Shown here: positions 26,238 through 33,919 of the stretch, piece after piece
Layout of the letters: every line of letters starts with the position of its first letter
How positions within the stretch are numbered: position 1 is the stretch's first letter
Assembly (NCBI GenBank): GCA_934691925.1
Contig: CAKUTI010000007.1
Coordinates: forward strand, 1 to 62,526
Source: an uncultured Treponema sp.
GTDB lineage: Bacteria; Spirochaetota; Spirochaetia; Treponematales; Treponemataceae
Direction: 5' to 3'
Length of the DNA stretch: 62,526 nt
The notes under the pieces: model-generated
The model's input: the letters and a program-made list of their open reading frames with translations, nothing else
Databases searched by the model: none
Told to the model about the DNA's origin: nothing
Position numbers and translations under genes: made by a program

Positions 26238-28979
26238 ATGAAAAAAACAGCTTTCAGGATTTTTATCTTAATCGGCGCGCTGGCGTTTCTAACAAATCCA
26301 GTTTTCGCTCAGACAAAGAGAACTCAGTCCTCAAAAACTCAGACCGCAACGCAAAGAAAAACGGCTTCATCGTCGCAAACAAAGTCGAAAACGCAATCCT
26401 CGCAGTCGCAAACACAAAATCAAGCAACGAAAAGTCAACCGCAAATTTCGCAAAGTCAAAACGGAACGGCGATTGATTCCATCTACGGATTCGAGCTTAA
26501 AATCGATGAAAAAGGCATGCCTAATCTGGCTTCAACCGAAAAATCAAAATACAAAGTCGAGTCTGTCGTCTACGAGCCGGAAGGCCAGCTTGAGCCAAAC
26601 TCTTTCGTTTCTGCCACAGCAACGCTAAAAGCCGTGAACGGAAATTATTTTATGCCTCAGACAAAAACAATCAGAGGAAGCAAAACCGCCCCGAAAATCG
26701 TAAAGCTTTCAAAAACAACTGCTGTCGTAAAATATTCCGCTTGGGTTGAAGCAAAAAACGAGCTTTCTGAACGGGAATTAAAAGAAAAAAACAAAGAGCT
26801 TGGAAAAGGAGAAATTCCGCATCCGAGAGTGCGCGTTGCAAAAGGCAAAAAATACGACCCGGTGTCAAGCATTTATGAAAACGCGAAAACGTTCCAGCCG
26901 TCTGTAATCCGAAATTATCCCACTACGAAAAGCATAAGCTCACGGCCGCTTCCAAACACTGTGGAAATTTACGATCTCAACGCGGAAAGAGATTTTCCTG
27001 GAGCTGTGGGAAACTGGTATCTGATTCAGGACGGAAACAAATACGGCTACGTTCCGGCATCTTGCGTAAAAGATGTTGTAAAAGAAAATTTCTGGGAAGG
27101 CGCGCCGGCAGTTCTAAAGGAAACTCCGTTCAAATTCGAGGGCGGAAACGGAACTGAAGAAAATCCGTTCTTAATCAAGACACCAGAGCAGCTAAATTCA
27201 ATCAGATTCGGGCTTTCAAGGCACTACAAGCTGGTTTCAGATATCGACCTTTCAAAATGGGGCAACTGGATTCCAATCGGCGGCACTCCGGCTTATGGCG
27301 GCTCTTACGGCGGCCAGGGCGAGCATGAGGGCGACTACGACAGCGGAAAATTCACAGGCTCGCTCGACGGAAACGGCCACGTAATCTCAGGAATGACGAT
27401 AATCGACCACAGAGACGATATCTTTATGGGAAAAAACGAGGCAAGCCGCTCCTACGCTCTCTTTGCGCAAACGAGTCCGCAGCCAGTCAACAAAGAACTG
27501 AAGGACGCAGTCATAAAAAATCTCGGAGTCGTAAACTACACAATCGATTTGAGCTACACAAAAATGAAATACAACTGCTATCTCAATGTGGCAGCTCTTT
27601 CAAGCTATCCAACAATGCTAACAGTAGAAAACTGCTACACTTCAGGCGGAAAAATCAAAATCCACACAGGACGCGCTGGAAGTCAAAGCAACAGAGTATG
27701 TATTCTTGCAGGAGGAATGTTCGCCGAAGTTTCATACGCGAATATCACAAACTGCTACAACACATCTCCGCTCATCGTAACGACAAGCGACACAGACTAT
27801 ATGAACTACAATTATTTAAGCAATTTCACAGGAAACCGCTCTGCAATCGCAGGAGGAATAGCAGGGCGGATGGAATACACGCACATCACAAGCTGCATGA
27901 ACGCAGGCGAAGTCAACGTTCCTTACTCAAATTTCGGAGCGGGAAACGCGCTTGTAGGCGGAATCGTCGCAAAAGTTACGATTGGAGACGGCTCACATGC
28001 CATTTACGACTTGCCTCCAGAAAAAGCAAGCACAATAACAAGCTGCTACAACATCGGAAAACTTACAGGAACTGTAGTCGGCGGAATCATGGGCAACACA
28101 GGAACAGACTGCTACGTAAGCGACTGCTACAACGTTGGCGAGCTTGTAATCGACGAGGACAATCCGCAAATAGACCATCTCGCGATTTTCAAGGACGACA
28201 TAATCTGCAAAGGAAGCGCGACTCTCGACTACGGCAAAAAATACGTTCACGACAACGGAATAAATGTTGTTCATGGCAGCAGATGGATAGATTCACCAAC
28301 GCTCGGAAGAAAAATCCTAAAGGCTATCCCAGAAGACAAGCTCGGAATCAAGCCAAGCGAGAGTGAAAAAGAGACGCAAGTCGGAAATTTTTCAGATGTG
28401 ATGTCAAACGACTATTTTGCGCGTTCTGTTCCGTGGGCGGTTGAAAAAGGAATCGCAAAGCCTTCATCAAAAACGAAATTCTCTCCAAACGAGCCTTGCA
28501 CTCGCGGCCAAGTTTTCACATACATTTACCGCTGGCAAGGCTCTCCAAAAGTTTCAGTCACAAATCCGTTCAAAGACCTAAAGACTAGCGACTATTTTTA
28601 TGATGCGGCTCTTTGGGCTTATAAAGAAGGACTTTTAGGCGGAGACACATTCAACGGAAACAAGCCTTGCACTCGCGGCGAAGCCCTCGAAATCTTGTGG
28701 AAATACACAGGCTCAATGGAGATGATTGCGATTGACGAATTTACCGACGTTCCGCGCTCGTCAAAATATCAGCAGCCGGTCGCGTGGGCGTACTACGGCG
28801 CAATCGCAAGGCCAATCACAAAAACCACGTTCGAGCCGGAATCAGTCTGCACAAAAGGCCAGATTGTAACGTTCATTTACCAAACTGAGCACACAGGCCT
28901 TATGGACTGGAAAACCATGCAAAATATGGCTCCAGACGATATAAATCCAGCAGAAATACTTAAAAAGCTCGGGCTTTAA
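26238..28979 (+). CDS. Secreted GLUG-repeat protein with SH3-like and three SLH domains (paralogue 2)
   Basis: 913 residues from ATG 26238, with the same GGAGAATAAA ribosome site and nearly identical signal peptide as paralogue 1. After it comes a Gln/Ser/Thr/Lys-rich linker (about residues 25-75) absent from paralogue 1. An SH3b-like segment follows near 215-275, ending WYLIQDGNKYGYVPASCVK, also absent from the first gene. The GLUG region and three SLH domains (FSDVMSNDYFARSVPWAV, CTRGQVFTYIYRW, CTRGEALEILWKY) then match closely. It lies 67 bp after its paralogue, so the pair probably arose by tandem duplication and is cotranscribed. Confidence 0.85.
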   Translation: MKKTAFRIFILIGALAFLTNPVFAQTKRTQSSKTQTATQRKTASSSQTKSKTQSSQSQTQNQATKSQPQISQSQNGTAIDSIYGFELKIDEKGMPNLASTEKSKYKVESVVYEPEGQLEPNSFVSATATLKAVNGNYFMPQTKTIRGSKTAPKIVKLSKTTAVVKYSAWVEAKNELSERELKEKNKELGKGEIPHPRVRVAKGKKYDPVSSIYENAKTFQPSVIRNYPTTKSISSRPLPNTVEIYDLNAERDFPGAVGNWYLIQDGNKYGYVPASCVKDVVKENFWEGAPAVLKETPFKFEGGNGTEENPFLIKTPEQLNSIRFGLSRHYKLVSDIDLSKWGNWIPIGGTPAYGGSYGGQGEHEGDYDSGKFTGSLDGNGHVISGMTIIDHRDDIFMGKNEASRSYALFAQTSPQPVNKELKDAVIKNLGVVNYTIDLSYTKMKYNCYLNVAALSSYPTMLTVENCYTSGGKIKIHTGRAGSQSNRVCILAGGMFAEVSYANITNCYNTSPLIVTTSDTDYMNYNYLSNFTGNRSAIAGGIAGRMEYTHITSCMNAGEVNVPYSNFGAGNALVGGIVAKVTIGDGSHAIYDLPPEKASTITSCYNIGKLTGTVVGGIMGNTGTDCYVSDCYNVGELVIDEDNPQIDHLAIFKDDIICKGSATLDYGKKYVHDNGINVVHGSRWIDSPTLGRKILKAIPEDKLGIKPSESEKETQVGNFSDVMSNDYFARSVPWAVEKGIAKPSSKTKFSPNEPCTRGQVFTYIYRWQGSPKVSVTNPFKDLKTSDYFYDAALWAYKEGLLGGDTFNGNKPCTRGEALEILWKYTGSMEMIAIDEFTDVPRSSKYQQPVAWAYYGAIARPITKTTFEPESVCTKGQIVTFIYQTEHTGLMDWKTMQNMAPDDINPAEILKKLGL

Positions 28980-28990
28980 GGAATTTTAAA

Positions 28991-29246
28991 ACGCACTGAG
29001 TACGAAAGGAGATTCTAGAGCCTTGAATCGTACTGAGTACAAAGCTCATTTTCTGTGCTTTTTGTGAATCGTACTCAGTACGAATCCTGACTTTTCGATT
29101 TTTGTGAATCGTACCCAATACGAATGTCGTTTTTCACGATTTTCTAAAATCGTACTCAATACGAATGTCGTTTTTCACGATTTTCTTGAATCGTACTGAG
29201 TACGAAGCTAGACTTTTTAATTTTTATGAATCGTACTGAATAAAAA
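28991..29246. repeat. Array A: seven palindromes TCGTACTNAGTACGA-like at 40-41 bp spacing
   Basis: Units of about 19 bp, consensus GAATCGTACTSAGTACGAA, start at 29025, 29066, 29106, 29147, 29188 and 29228 (steps 41, 40, 41, 41, 40); a truncated copy is at 28991-29006. The arms are palindromic with a variable centre (CTGAG, CTCAG, CCCAA, CTCAA). The 22-nt spacers are T-rich and differ, except that those of units 4 and 5 share TGTCGTTTTTCACGATTTTCT. The array fills the gap between two convergent genes. It encodes no ORF; 41 is not a multiple of three. Confidence 0.85.
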
Positions 29247-29274
29247 AAGCTCCGCTGGCTTTTCTGCGGAGCTT
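29241..29274 (-). terminator. Terminator of the small lipoprotein gene
   Basis: AAGCTCCGC (29247-29255) pairs with GCGGAGCTT (29266-29274). On the minus strand it is followed by a seven-T run (29248-29242). It lies 24 bp after the lipoprotein stop codon and abuts the last unit of array A. Confidence 0.85.
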
Positions 29275-29297
29275 AAAATTATTCAGTAAAGAAAGAG

Positions 29298-29741
29298 TTA
29301 TTTTTTAATATAAACAGTTTCATCATCATCAGCAGCAACAGCCATTGTATTTCCACTAATTGTAGCTTTCCAAATAAATTCTGAAGCATATTCTGATGGA
29401 ACAGCAACAAGTTCTAATGATTCTGAATCCTCAAGCATGCCTTTTACAACTTTCTTTATTGTTATTACAACGTTGCCCTCTTTTGTTGTATCACCAGTAT
29501 AAGTTCCAGTCGCCAAAGTAATATTTAAACCTTCAGAAGATTCAACAACCTTAAATGTGCTGTCGTCATAGAAATAAACAGTTTCTGTAACAACAGAACC
29601 GTCATCTTCATCCTTTTCTGTGCAGTACCAAGTTGTTACAACGCTTGGATCGTCGTCATCATCGTCATCGCTGCATCCTACAAATGCAAGCGCAAGAACC
29701 ATAGCAGCCAAAACAGCCGAAATTTTAGCAAACTTCCTCAT
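29298..29741 (-). CDS. Small secreted lipoprotein with poly-Asp after the lipidated Cys
   Basis: 147 residues from ATG 29741, chosen over an upstream in-frame start because GGGAG precedes it and MRKFAKISAVLAAMVLAL is a lipoprotein signal. The lipobox is AFVGC with Cys at about residue 23, followed by Ser and seven Asp, which may act as a sorting spacer. The rest is Thr/Val/Asp/Glu-rich beta-strand sequence (WYCTEKDEDD, TGTYTGDTT) resembling lipocalin-like or DUF-type spirochaete lipoproteins; no family is recognised. Its promoter carries a G8 tract. Confidence 0.75.
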   Translation of the reverse strand: MRKFAKISAVLAAMVLALAFVGCSDDDDDDDPSVVTTWYCTEKDEDDGSVVTETVYFYDDSTFKVVESSEGLNITLATGTYTGDTTKEGNVVITIKKVVKGMLEDSESLELVAVPSEYASEFIWKATISGNTMAVAADDDETVYIKK

Positions 29742-29795
29742 AATAAGTTTACTCCCTATAAAATTAGAAATCGCCAATCAAAAATTGGCTAGACA

Positions 29796-29821
29796 AGTGT
29801 ACCCCCCCCGAAAAAAGTCAA
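29796..29821 (-). promoter_or_regulatory. Promoter with G8 homopolymer in the -35/-10 spacer
   Basis: On the minus strand TTGACT (29821-29816) and TACACT (29801-29796) are separated by 14 bp, of which eight are consecutive G (29809-29802). Eleven G would give the optimal 17-bp spacing. The promoter lies 55 bp before the lipoprotein ATG. Confidence 0.6.
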
Positions 29822-29959
29822 GAGGTTTTACAAAATTTTCTAATTTTTCTTTATTCCACTAAGAAACTTCCAACAAAATCCGATTTATCGCCAAGAAAAA
29901 ATGATGTAGTATTGTAGAAACTTAAAATTCACGCTAGCAAAACCAAAAAGGAACAAAAT

Positions 29960-30715
29960 ATGAAATTCATTTCGTGGAACGTGAACGGACTTCGAGCCGT
30001 GATGGGAAAAAACTTTATGGAGGCGTTCGCCTCGCTCGACGCGGACTTTTTCTGCCTGCAAGAGACAAAGCTCCAAGCCGGGCAGATTCAGCTGGAACTC
30101 CCTGGCTATCATCAGTTCTGGAACTACGCCGAAAAAAAAGGATATTCGGGAACTGCGATTTTCGCGAAGCACGAGCCGATTTGTGCAAGCTATGGAATCG
30201 GAACGCCTGAGCACGACACGGAAGGACGCGTAATCACTCTTGAATACGAAAAGTTTTTCCTTGTGACGGTCTACACGCCGAATTCTCAGGACGAGCTTCG
30301 CCGCCTTGAATACAGAATGAAATGGGAAGATGACTTCCGCGCTTATCTTAAAACGCTCGCACAAAAAAAAGGCGTGATTGTCTGCGGAGACATGAACGTT
30401 GCCCACGAGGAAATCGACATCAAGAATCCGAAGACGAACCACCGCAACGCCGGATTCACGGACGAGGAGCGCGGAAAAATGACCGAGCTGCTTTCGTCAG
30501 GATTCACCGACAGCTTCCGCCACTTCTACCCCGACACAGCCGAAGCCTACAGCTGGTGGTCGTACAGATTCCATGCCCGCGAGCGCAACACAGGCTGGCG
30601 AATCGACTATTTTCTCGTTTCCGACAGCATAAAAGACAAGATGGCCGGCGCGAAAATCCACACGGAAATTCTTGGAAGCGACCACTGTCCTGTTGAGCTG
30701 GACATGGAATTTTAA
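29960..30715 (+). CDS. xthA: Exodeoxyribonuclease III
   Basis: 251 residues. All active-site blocks of the AP endonuclease/exonuclease family are present: SWNVNGLRA near residue 5, the metal-binding Glu in LQETKLQ near 35, GDMNVAHEEID near 148, and the terminal SDHCPVELD near 240. It incises abasic sites and degrades 3' ends in base excision repair. AAGGA lies 8 nt before the ATG. It stands alone, followed by an inverted repeat and a terminator. Confidence 0.95.
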   Translation: MKFISWNVNGLRAVMGKNFMEAFASLDADFFCLQETKLQAGQIQLELPGYHQFWNYAEKKGYSGTAIFAKHEPICASYGIGTPEHDTEGRVITLEYEKFFLVTVYTPNSQDELRRLEYRMKWEDDFRAYLKTLAQKKGVIVCGDMNVAHEEIDIKNPKTNHRNAGFTDEERGKMTELLSSGFTDSFRHFYPDTAEAYSWWSYRFHARERNTGWRIDYFLVSDSIKDKMAGAKIHTEILGSDHCPVELDMEF

Positions 30716-30743
30716 TTTTGAACACACCTGTAAGAAAGCGCTT

Positions 30744-30774
30744 TGCGTGCAAAAACATTTTCTTTTTGCACGCA
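30744..30774. repeat. Perfect 12-bp inverted repeat after xthA
   Basis: TGCGTGCAAAAA (30744-30755) pairs with TTTTTGCACGCA (30763-30774). No T tract follows, so it could stabilise the transcript end or be a protein site. Confidence 0.5.
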
Positions 30775-30816
30775 GAACATTTTTCAATACAATCGCTGCA
30801 AAATCCTATTGGCAAG

Positions 30817-30856
30817 CGCTGACTTTTCCATTCGCGTTGAATCAGCGTTTTTTTTT
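30817..30856 (+). terminator. Terminator between xthA and thrA
   Basis: CGCTGA (30817-30822) pairs with TCAGCG (30842-30847), followed by nine T. Because the thrA promoter overlaps and lies beyond it, this ends xthA rather than acting as a thr attenuator. Confidence 0.7.
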
Positions 30857-30865
30857 CATTATAAT
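30837..30865 (+). promoter_or_regulatory. thrA promoter
   Basis: TTGAAT (30837-30842), 17-bp spacer, TATAAT (30860-30865). Transcription would start near 30872 and give a 5' leader of about 26 nt with the ribosome site AGAGG. No room for a leader peptide. Confidence 0.65.
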
Positions 30866-30897
30866 GACCGCATTATTTTAAAAAAAAGAGGAATCTT

Positions 30898-33393
30898 ATG
30901 CTTACTTTGAAATTTGGCGGAACATCGATGGGAAGCGCGCGCAGGATTTTGGATTCTGTGAACATTATGATTGGACGCGCCCAGCAAGACCGTATTTCTG
31001 TTATTGTTTCAGCTGTCGCTGGAGTTTCAAACGCTCTTCAGGCCGCGATTGACGGCTGCGTTACCGGCGGAAATCCAAATTCTTACGTTGAAAGCATAAG
31101 AAAAACCCATTCTGACATCTGCGCGGAAATCGCTTCTTCAATTCAGGGATTTGACGCGAAAGAAGTCTTGAAGAAAATCGAGCTTAACTTTGAGGAGCTT
31201 GAAAAACTTTTGAACGGAGTCGCTTCGTTCGGCGAGTGTCCAGAGTCGATTCACTGCAGAATAATGGGAATGGGCGAGCTTTGCTGCGTTCCAATCGTGA
31301 ATGCGGTTTTGCAGGCGAAAAATCAGAATGTGCTTCTTCTCGATTCAAGAAGATTTATTTTTACAACAGGAAGCCAAAAGGAAGGCGACCCTGACTATGC
31401 GAGAAGCTCCACTGCCCTTGCCCGCTACCGCGACGGAGCTGAGCCTGAGCAGGCGCGGATTCTGCTTTTTCCGGGATTTGTCTGCTCATGGATTAGCCAT
31501 GCCGACGCAGAGCCAAAAATGGGGCTTTTAGGACGAAACGGCTCGGATTTTTCCGCGGCGATTATCGGAGCGGGCTTAGGCTCGTCAAAAGTTGAATTCT
31601 GGACTGACGTTGACGGAATCTACACTGCCGACCCTCGGATTGTCTCAGACGCGATTCTTGTTGAGGATATGACTTATGAGGAGGCGATGGAGCTTTCGTT
31701 CTTCGGCTCGAAAGTTCTTCACCCGAAAACGCTTGCGCCGCTTGCGGCAAAAGGAATTGAGGCATGGAGCTTGAATTCTCACAATCCGTCTGCAAGAGGA
31801 ACTAGAATCGGAAAAGGCCCGTTTGAGTCTGAAAAAGGAATGGGGCCTGTGCGCGGAGTCTCGTGCCTTAAAAATATCTCGCTGATTTCAGTTTCTGGAA
31901 GCGGAATGAAAGGCAAGGCTGGAATGGCCTCGAGAATTTTCGCGACTGTAACACGCGCCGGAGTCTCGGTTCTTTTGATTACTCAGTCTTCATCTGAATA
32001 CACGATTTCTTTCTGCGTAAGGCAGTCGGAATCATTGATTGTAAAGGAAGTTCTCTCTCAGGAATTCTCGCTTGAAATCAGAGACGGCGAAATCAACAAG
32101 ATTAAAGTTCAGGACTACACGGCGATTGTCTCGATTGTAGGCGACAACATGAAGAAAAACTGCGGAGTCGCTGCAAAATTCCTAAACGCTCTTTCTGCGC
32201 GCGGAATCAACATTCTTGCGATTGCGCAGGGCTCAAGCGAACGCTCAATCTCGGTTGTAATCGACGGAGAATTTGGAGACACAGCGGTCAAGGCGACACA
32301 TCTTTTCTTCTTCAACACCGCCCAGCCAATCGAAGTTTTCGCGTTTGGAGCGGGAACAATCGGCGGCGCGCTTATCGACCAGATTCGTGACCAGCACGAA
32401 AAGCTTCTTAAGCAGAATGTTGACATCAAAGTTCTTTGCATCTCTACTGCGGACGGAATGGTTCTTGACGGAAACGGAATCGATTTGAGCTGCTGGCGCG
32501 ACCTTTCAAGAAAGGCGACAGACAAATCGAACGTTGACGAGATTCTGGACTTTGTAAAGGAAGCAAAGCCTCTGAATCCTGTTTTTGTTGACTGCACTGC
32601 GAGCTACGCTTTGCCTGAGCGTTATCTTGACATATTGAATGCGGGAATGAACATTGCGACTCCGAACAAGAGGGCAAATTCAATGGGAATGGACTTCTAT
32701 AAGAAGCTTCGCCAGACTGCGAACAAGAACCACGTGCGTTTCCTTTACGAGACAAACGTGGGCGCGGGACTTCCAATCATCGACACTTTGCAGAATCTCT
32801 TCAAGTCAGGAGACTCGCTCGTCGGCTTCAACGGAATTATGTCCGGCTCTCTTTCATATATTTTTGGAAAGCTCGACGAGGGCAAAAAGTTCAGCGAGGC
32901 TGTAAAAGAGGCGAAAGAGCTTAAATTCACAGAGCCAGACCCGAGAGACGACCTTAAAGGAACTGACGTTGCAAGAAAGGCCTTGATTATCGCGCGTGAG
33001 TCTGGAATGTCGATTGAGCTTTCAGACATCAAGATGAATTCGATTTTCCCGGCGGATTTTTCGATTGAGGGAACTGTCGATGAATTTATGGCGAATCTTC
33101 CGAAAGTTGACGCTTATTTTGACGAGAAAATGGCGCAGCTTAAAAAAGAGGGAAAAGTTCTTAGGATGGGAGCCTCAATCAGAGACGGAAAAGTTTCCGT
33201 TGGAATGCTCGAAGTCGGAAGCGACAATCCGCTTTACGGCGTAAAGGGCGGCGAAAACGCGTTTGTCTTTGAGACTGCGCGCTACACGCCGATTCCGCTT
33301 ACAGTGCGCGGCTACGGAGCCGGCGCTGGAGTTACGGCGGCAGGCGTTTTCGGAGACATTCTCCGCACCGTAAGCTTCAATCCAAGCAAATAA
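30898..33393 (+). CDS. thrA: Bifunctional aspartate kinase/homoserine dehydrogenase I
   Basis: 831 residues, the usual length. Residues 1-290 are aspartate kinase, starting LKFGGTSMGSARRI and containing FGSKVLHPKT near 262. Residues 310-465 hold two ACT repeats (VSVSGSGMKGKAG, VSIVGDNMKK), expected to bind threonine. Residues 475-825 are homoserine dehydrogenase with FAFGAGTIGGALIDQ and GTDVARKALIIARE. It catalyses steps 1 and 3 of the aspartate pathway towards threonine, methionine and isoleucine. GAGG precedes the ATG. Confidence 0.97.
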   Translation: MLTLKFGGTSMGSARRILDSVNIMIGRAQQDRISVIVSAVAGVSNALQAAIDGCVTGGNPNSYVESIRKTHSDICAEIASSIQGFDAKEVLKKIELNFEELEKLLNGVASFGECPESIHCRIMGMGELCCVPIVNAVLQAKNQNVLLLDSRRFIFTTGSQKEGDPDYARSSTALARYRDGAEPEQARILLFPGFVCSWISHADAEPKMGLLGRNGSDFSAAIIGAGLGSSKVEFWTDVDGIYTADPRIVSDAILVEDMTYEEAMELSFFGSKVLHPKTLAPLAAKGIEAWSLNSHNPSARGTRIGKGPFESEKGMGPVRGVSCLKNISLISVSGSGMKGKAGMASRIFATVTRAGVSVLLITQSSSEYTISFCVRQSESLIVKEVLSQEFSLEIRDGEINKIKVQDYTAIVSIVGDNMKKNCGVAAKFLNALSARGINILAIAQGSSERSISVVIDGEFGDTAVKATHLFFFNTAQPIEVFAFGAGTIGGALIDQIRDQHEKLLKQNVDIKVLCISTADGMVLDGNGIDLSCWRDLSRKATDKSNVDEILDFVKEAKPLNPVFVDCTASYALPERYLDILNAGMNIATPNKRANSMGMDFYKKLRQTANKNHVRFLYETNVGAGLPIIDTLQNLFKSGDSLVGFNGIMSGSLSYIFGKLDEGKKFSEAVKEAKELKFTEPDPRDDLKGTDVARKALIIARESGMSIELSDIKMNSIFPADFSIEGTVDEFMANLPKVDAYFDEKMAQLKKEGKVLRMGASIRDGKVSVGMLEVGSDNPLYGVKGGENAFVFETARYTPIPLTVRGYGAGAGVTAAGVFGDILRTVSFNPSK

Positions 33394-33407
33394 GTTTTAA
33401 GGCAACG

Positions 33408-33440
33408 GCCGGCGCGCTTTATTTTTGCGCCGGCTTTTTT
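33408..33440 (+). terminator. thrA terminator
   Basis: GCCGGCGC (33408-33415) pairs with GCGCCGGC (33427-33434), followed by six T, 15 bp after the thrA stop. Confidence 0.9.
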
Positions 33441-33472
33441 GTTTTAAATAGCGGTGTGCAAAACACGTCATT

Positions 33473-33504
33473 CGTCATTGCGAGCCGAAACGACGACGCA
33501 ATCC
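33473..33504. repeat. Interspersed GTCATTGCGAG...GCAATCC element, copy 1
   Basis: CGTCATTGCGAG, a divergent centre and GACGCAATCCA match the widely distributed CGTCATTGCGAG...GAAGCAATCC palindromic element seen between genes in many bacteria. A second copy lies at 33770-33804, so two copies flank array B. Confidence 0.6.
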
Positions 33505-33510
33505 AGCTGC

Positions 33511-33766
33511 CCGGCACGATGCCGAAGAACAGCCGCATTTTTCCTTTTCGGCATGACGCCGAAGAGTCAGGATTCTGCAAAAATAGCGTTCGGCAAAACG
33601 CCGAATGTTGCTTTATAAGATTTTTCTCAATCGGCAAAACGCCGAAAGCTAAAAAATTTCAGAAACAGCAATCGGCACCGCGCCGAATCAAGACTTCTAT
33701 AAAAAACGGCAATCGGCACCGCGCCGAATCACAACTTTCATAAAAAGGCAGTCGGCAAAGTCAGCC
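33511..33766. repeat. Array B: seven palindromes TCGGCANNNCGCCGA-like at 38-42 bp spacing
   Basis: Fifteen-bp cores at about 33511, 33548, 33590, 33631, 33672, 33713 and 33752 (the inner steps are 42, 41, 41, 41). Cores read TCGGC-ATGAC-GCCGA, TCGGC-AAAAC-GCCGA (twice) and TCGGC-ACCGC-GCCGA (twice); the outer copies are degenerate. The inner spacers are 26-27 bp, A/T-rich and all different. As RNA each core could form a 5-bp hairpin. It lies between thrA and the DAHPS gene in a 526-bp gap without genes. Confidence 0.85.
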
Positions 33767-33769
33767 ATT

Positions 33770-33804
33770 CGTCATTGAGAGGAGCAAAGCGACGAAGCAA
33801 TCCA
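33770..33804. repeat. Interspersed GTCATTG...GCAATCC element, copy 2
   Basis: CGTCATTGAGAGGAGCAAAG then CGACGAAGCAATCCA. Same class as the copy at 33473 but with the more typical GGAGC/AAGCGACGAAGC centre. A related fragment GTCATTCCGAACGTGCTCCGG follows at about 33812. Confidence 0.65.
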
Positions 33805-33919
33805 AAAACGTGTCATTCCGAACGTGCTCCGGCATTCCATAAAAAAGACAGCCCAAGCAGCTGGCAAAGCTAAAAATCCTCTATTTCCTAAAAACCTTGC
33901 TTTGCTGTAAAATAAGATT

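Noticed and set aside
28991..29246. Array A (and B, C) as CRISPR arrays
   Set aside because: Repeats are only about 15-19 bp and vary at the centre, spacers are T-rich and sometimes similar to each other, and no cas gene is present in the window.
28980..29300. Integron attC sites
   Set aside because: Units are uniform, only about 41 bp apart, and lack gene cassettes, R/L box signatures and an integrase.
30716..30897. Threonine attenuator upstream of thrA
   Set aside because: The T-run hairpin lies upstream of or within the promoter (TTGAAT-17-TATAAT), and no Thr/Ile-rich leader ORF is present.
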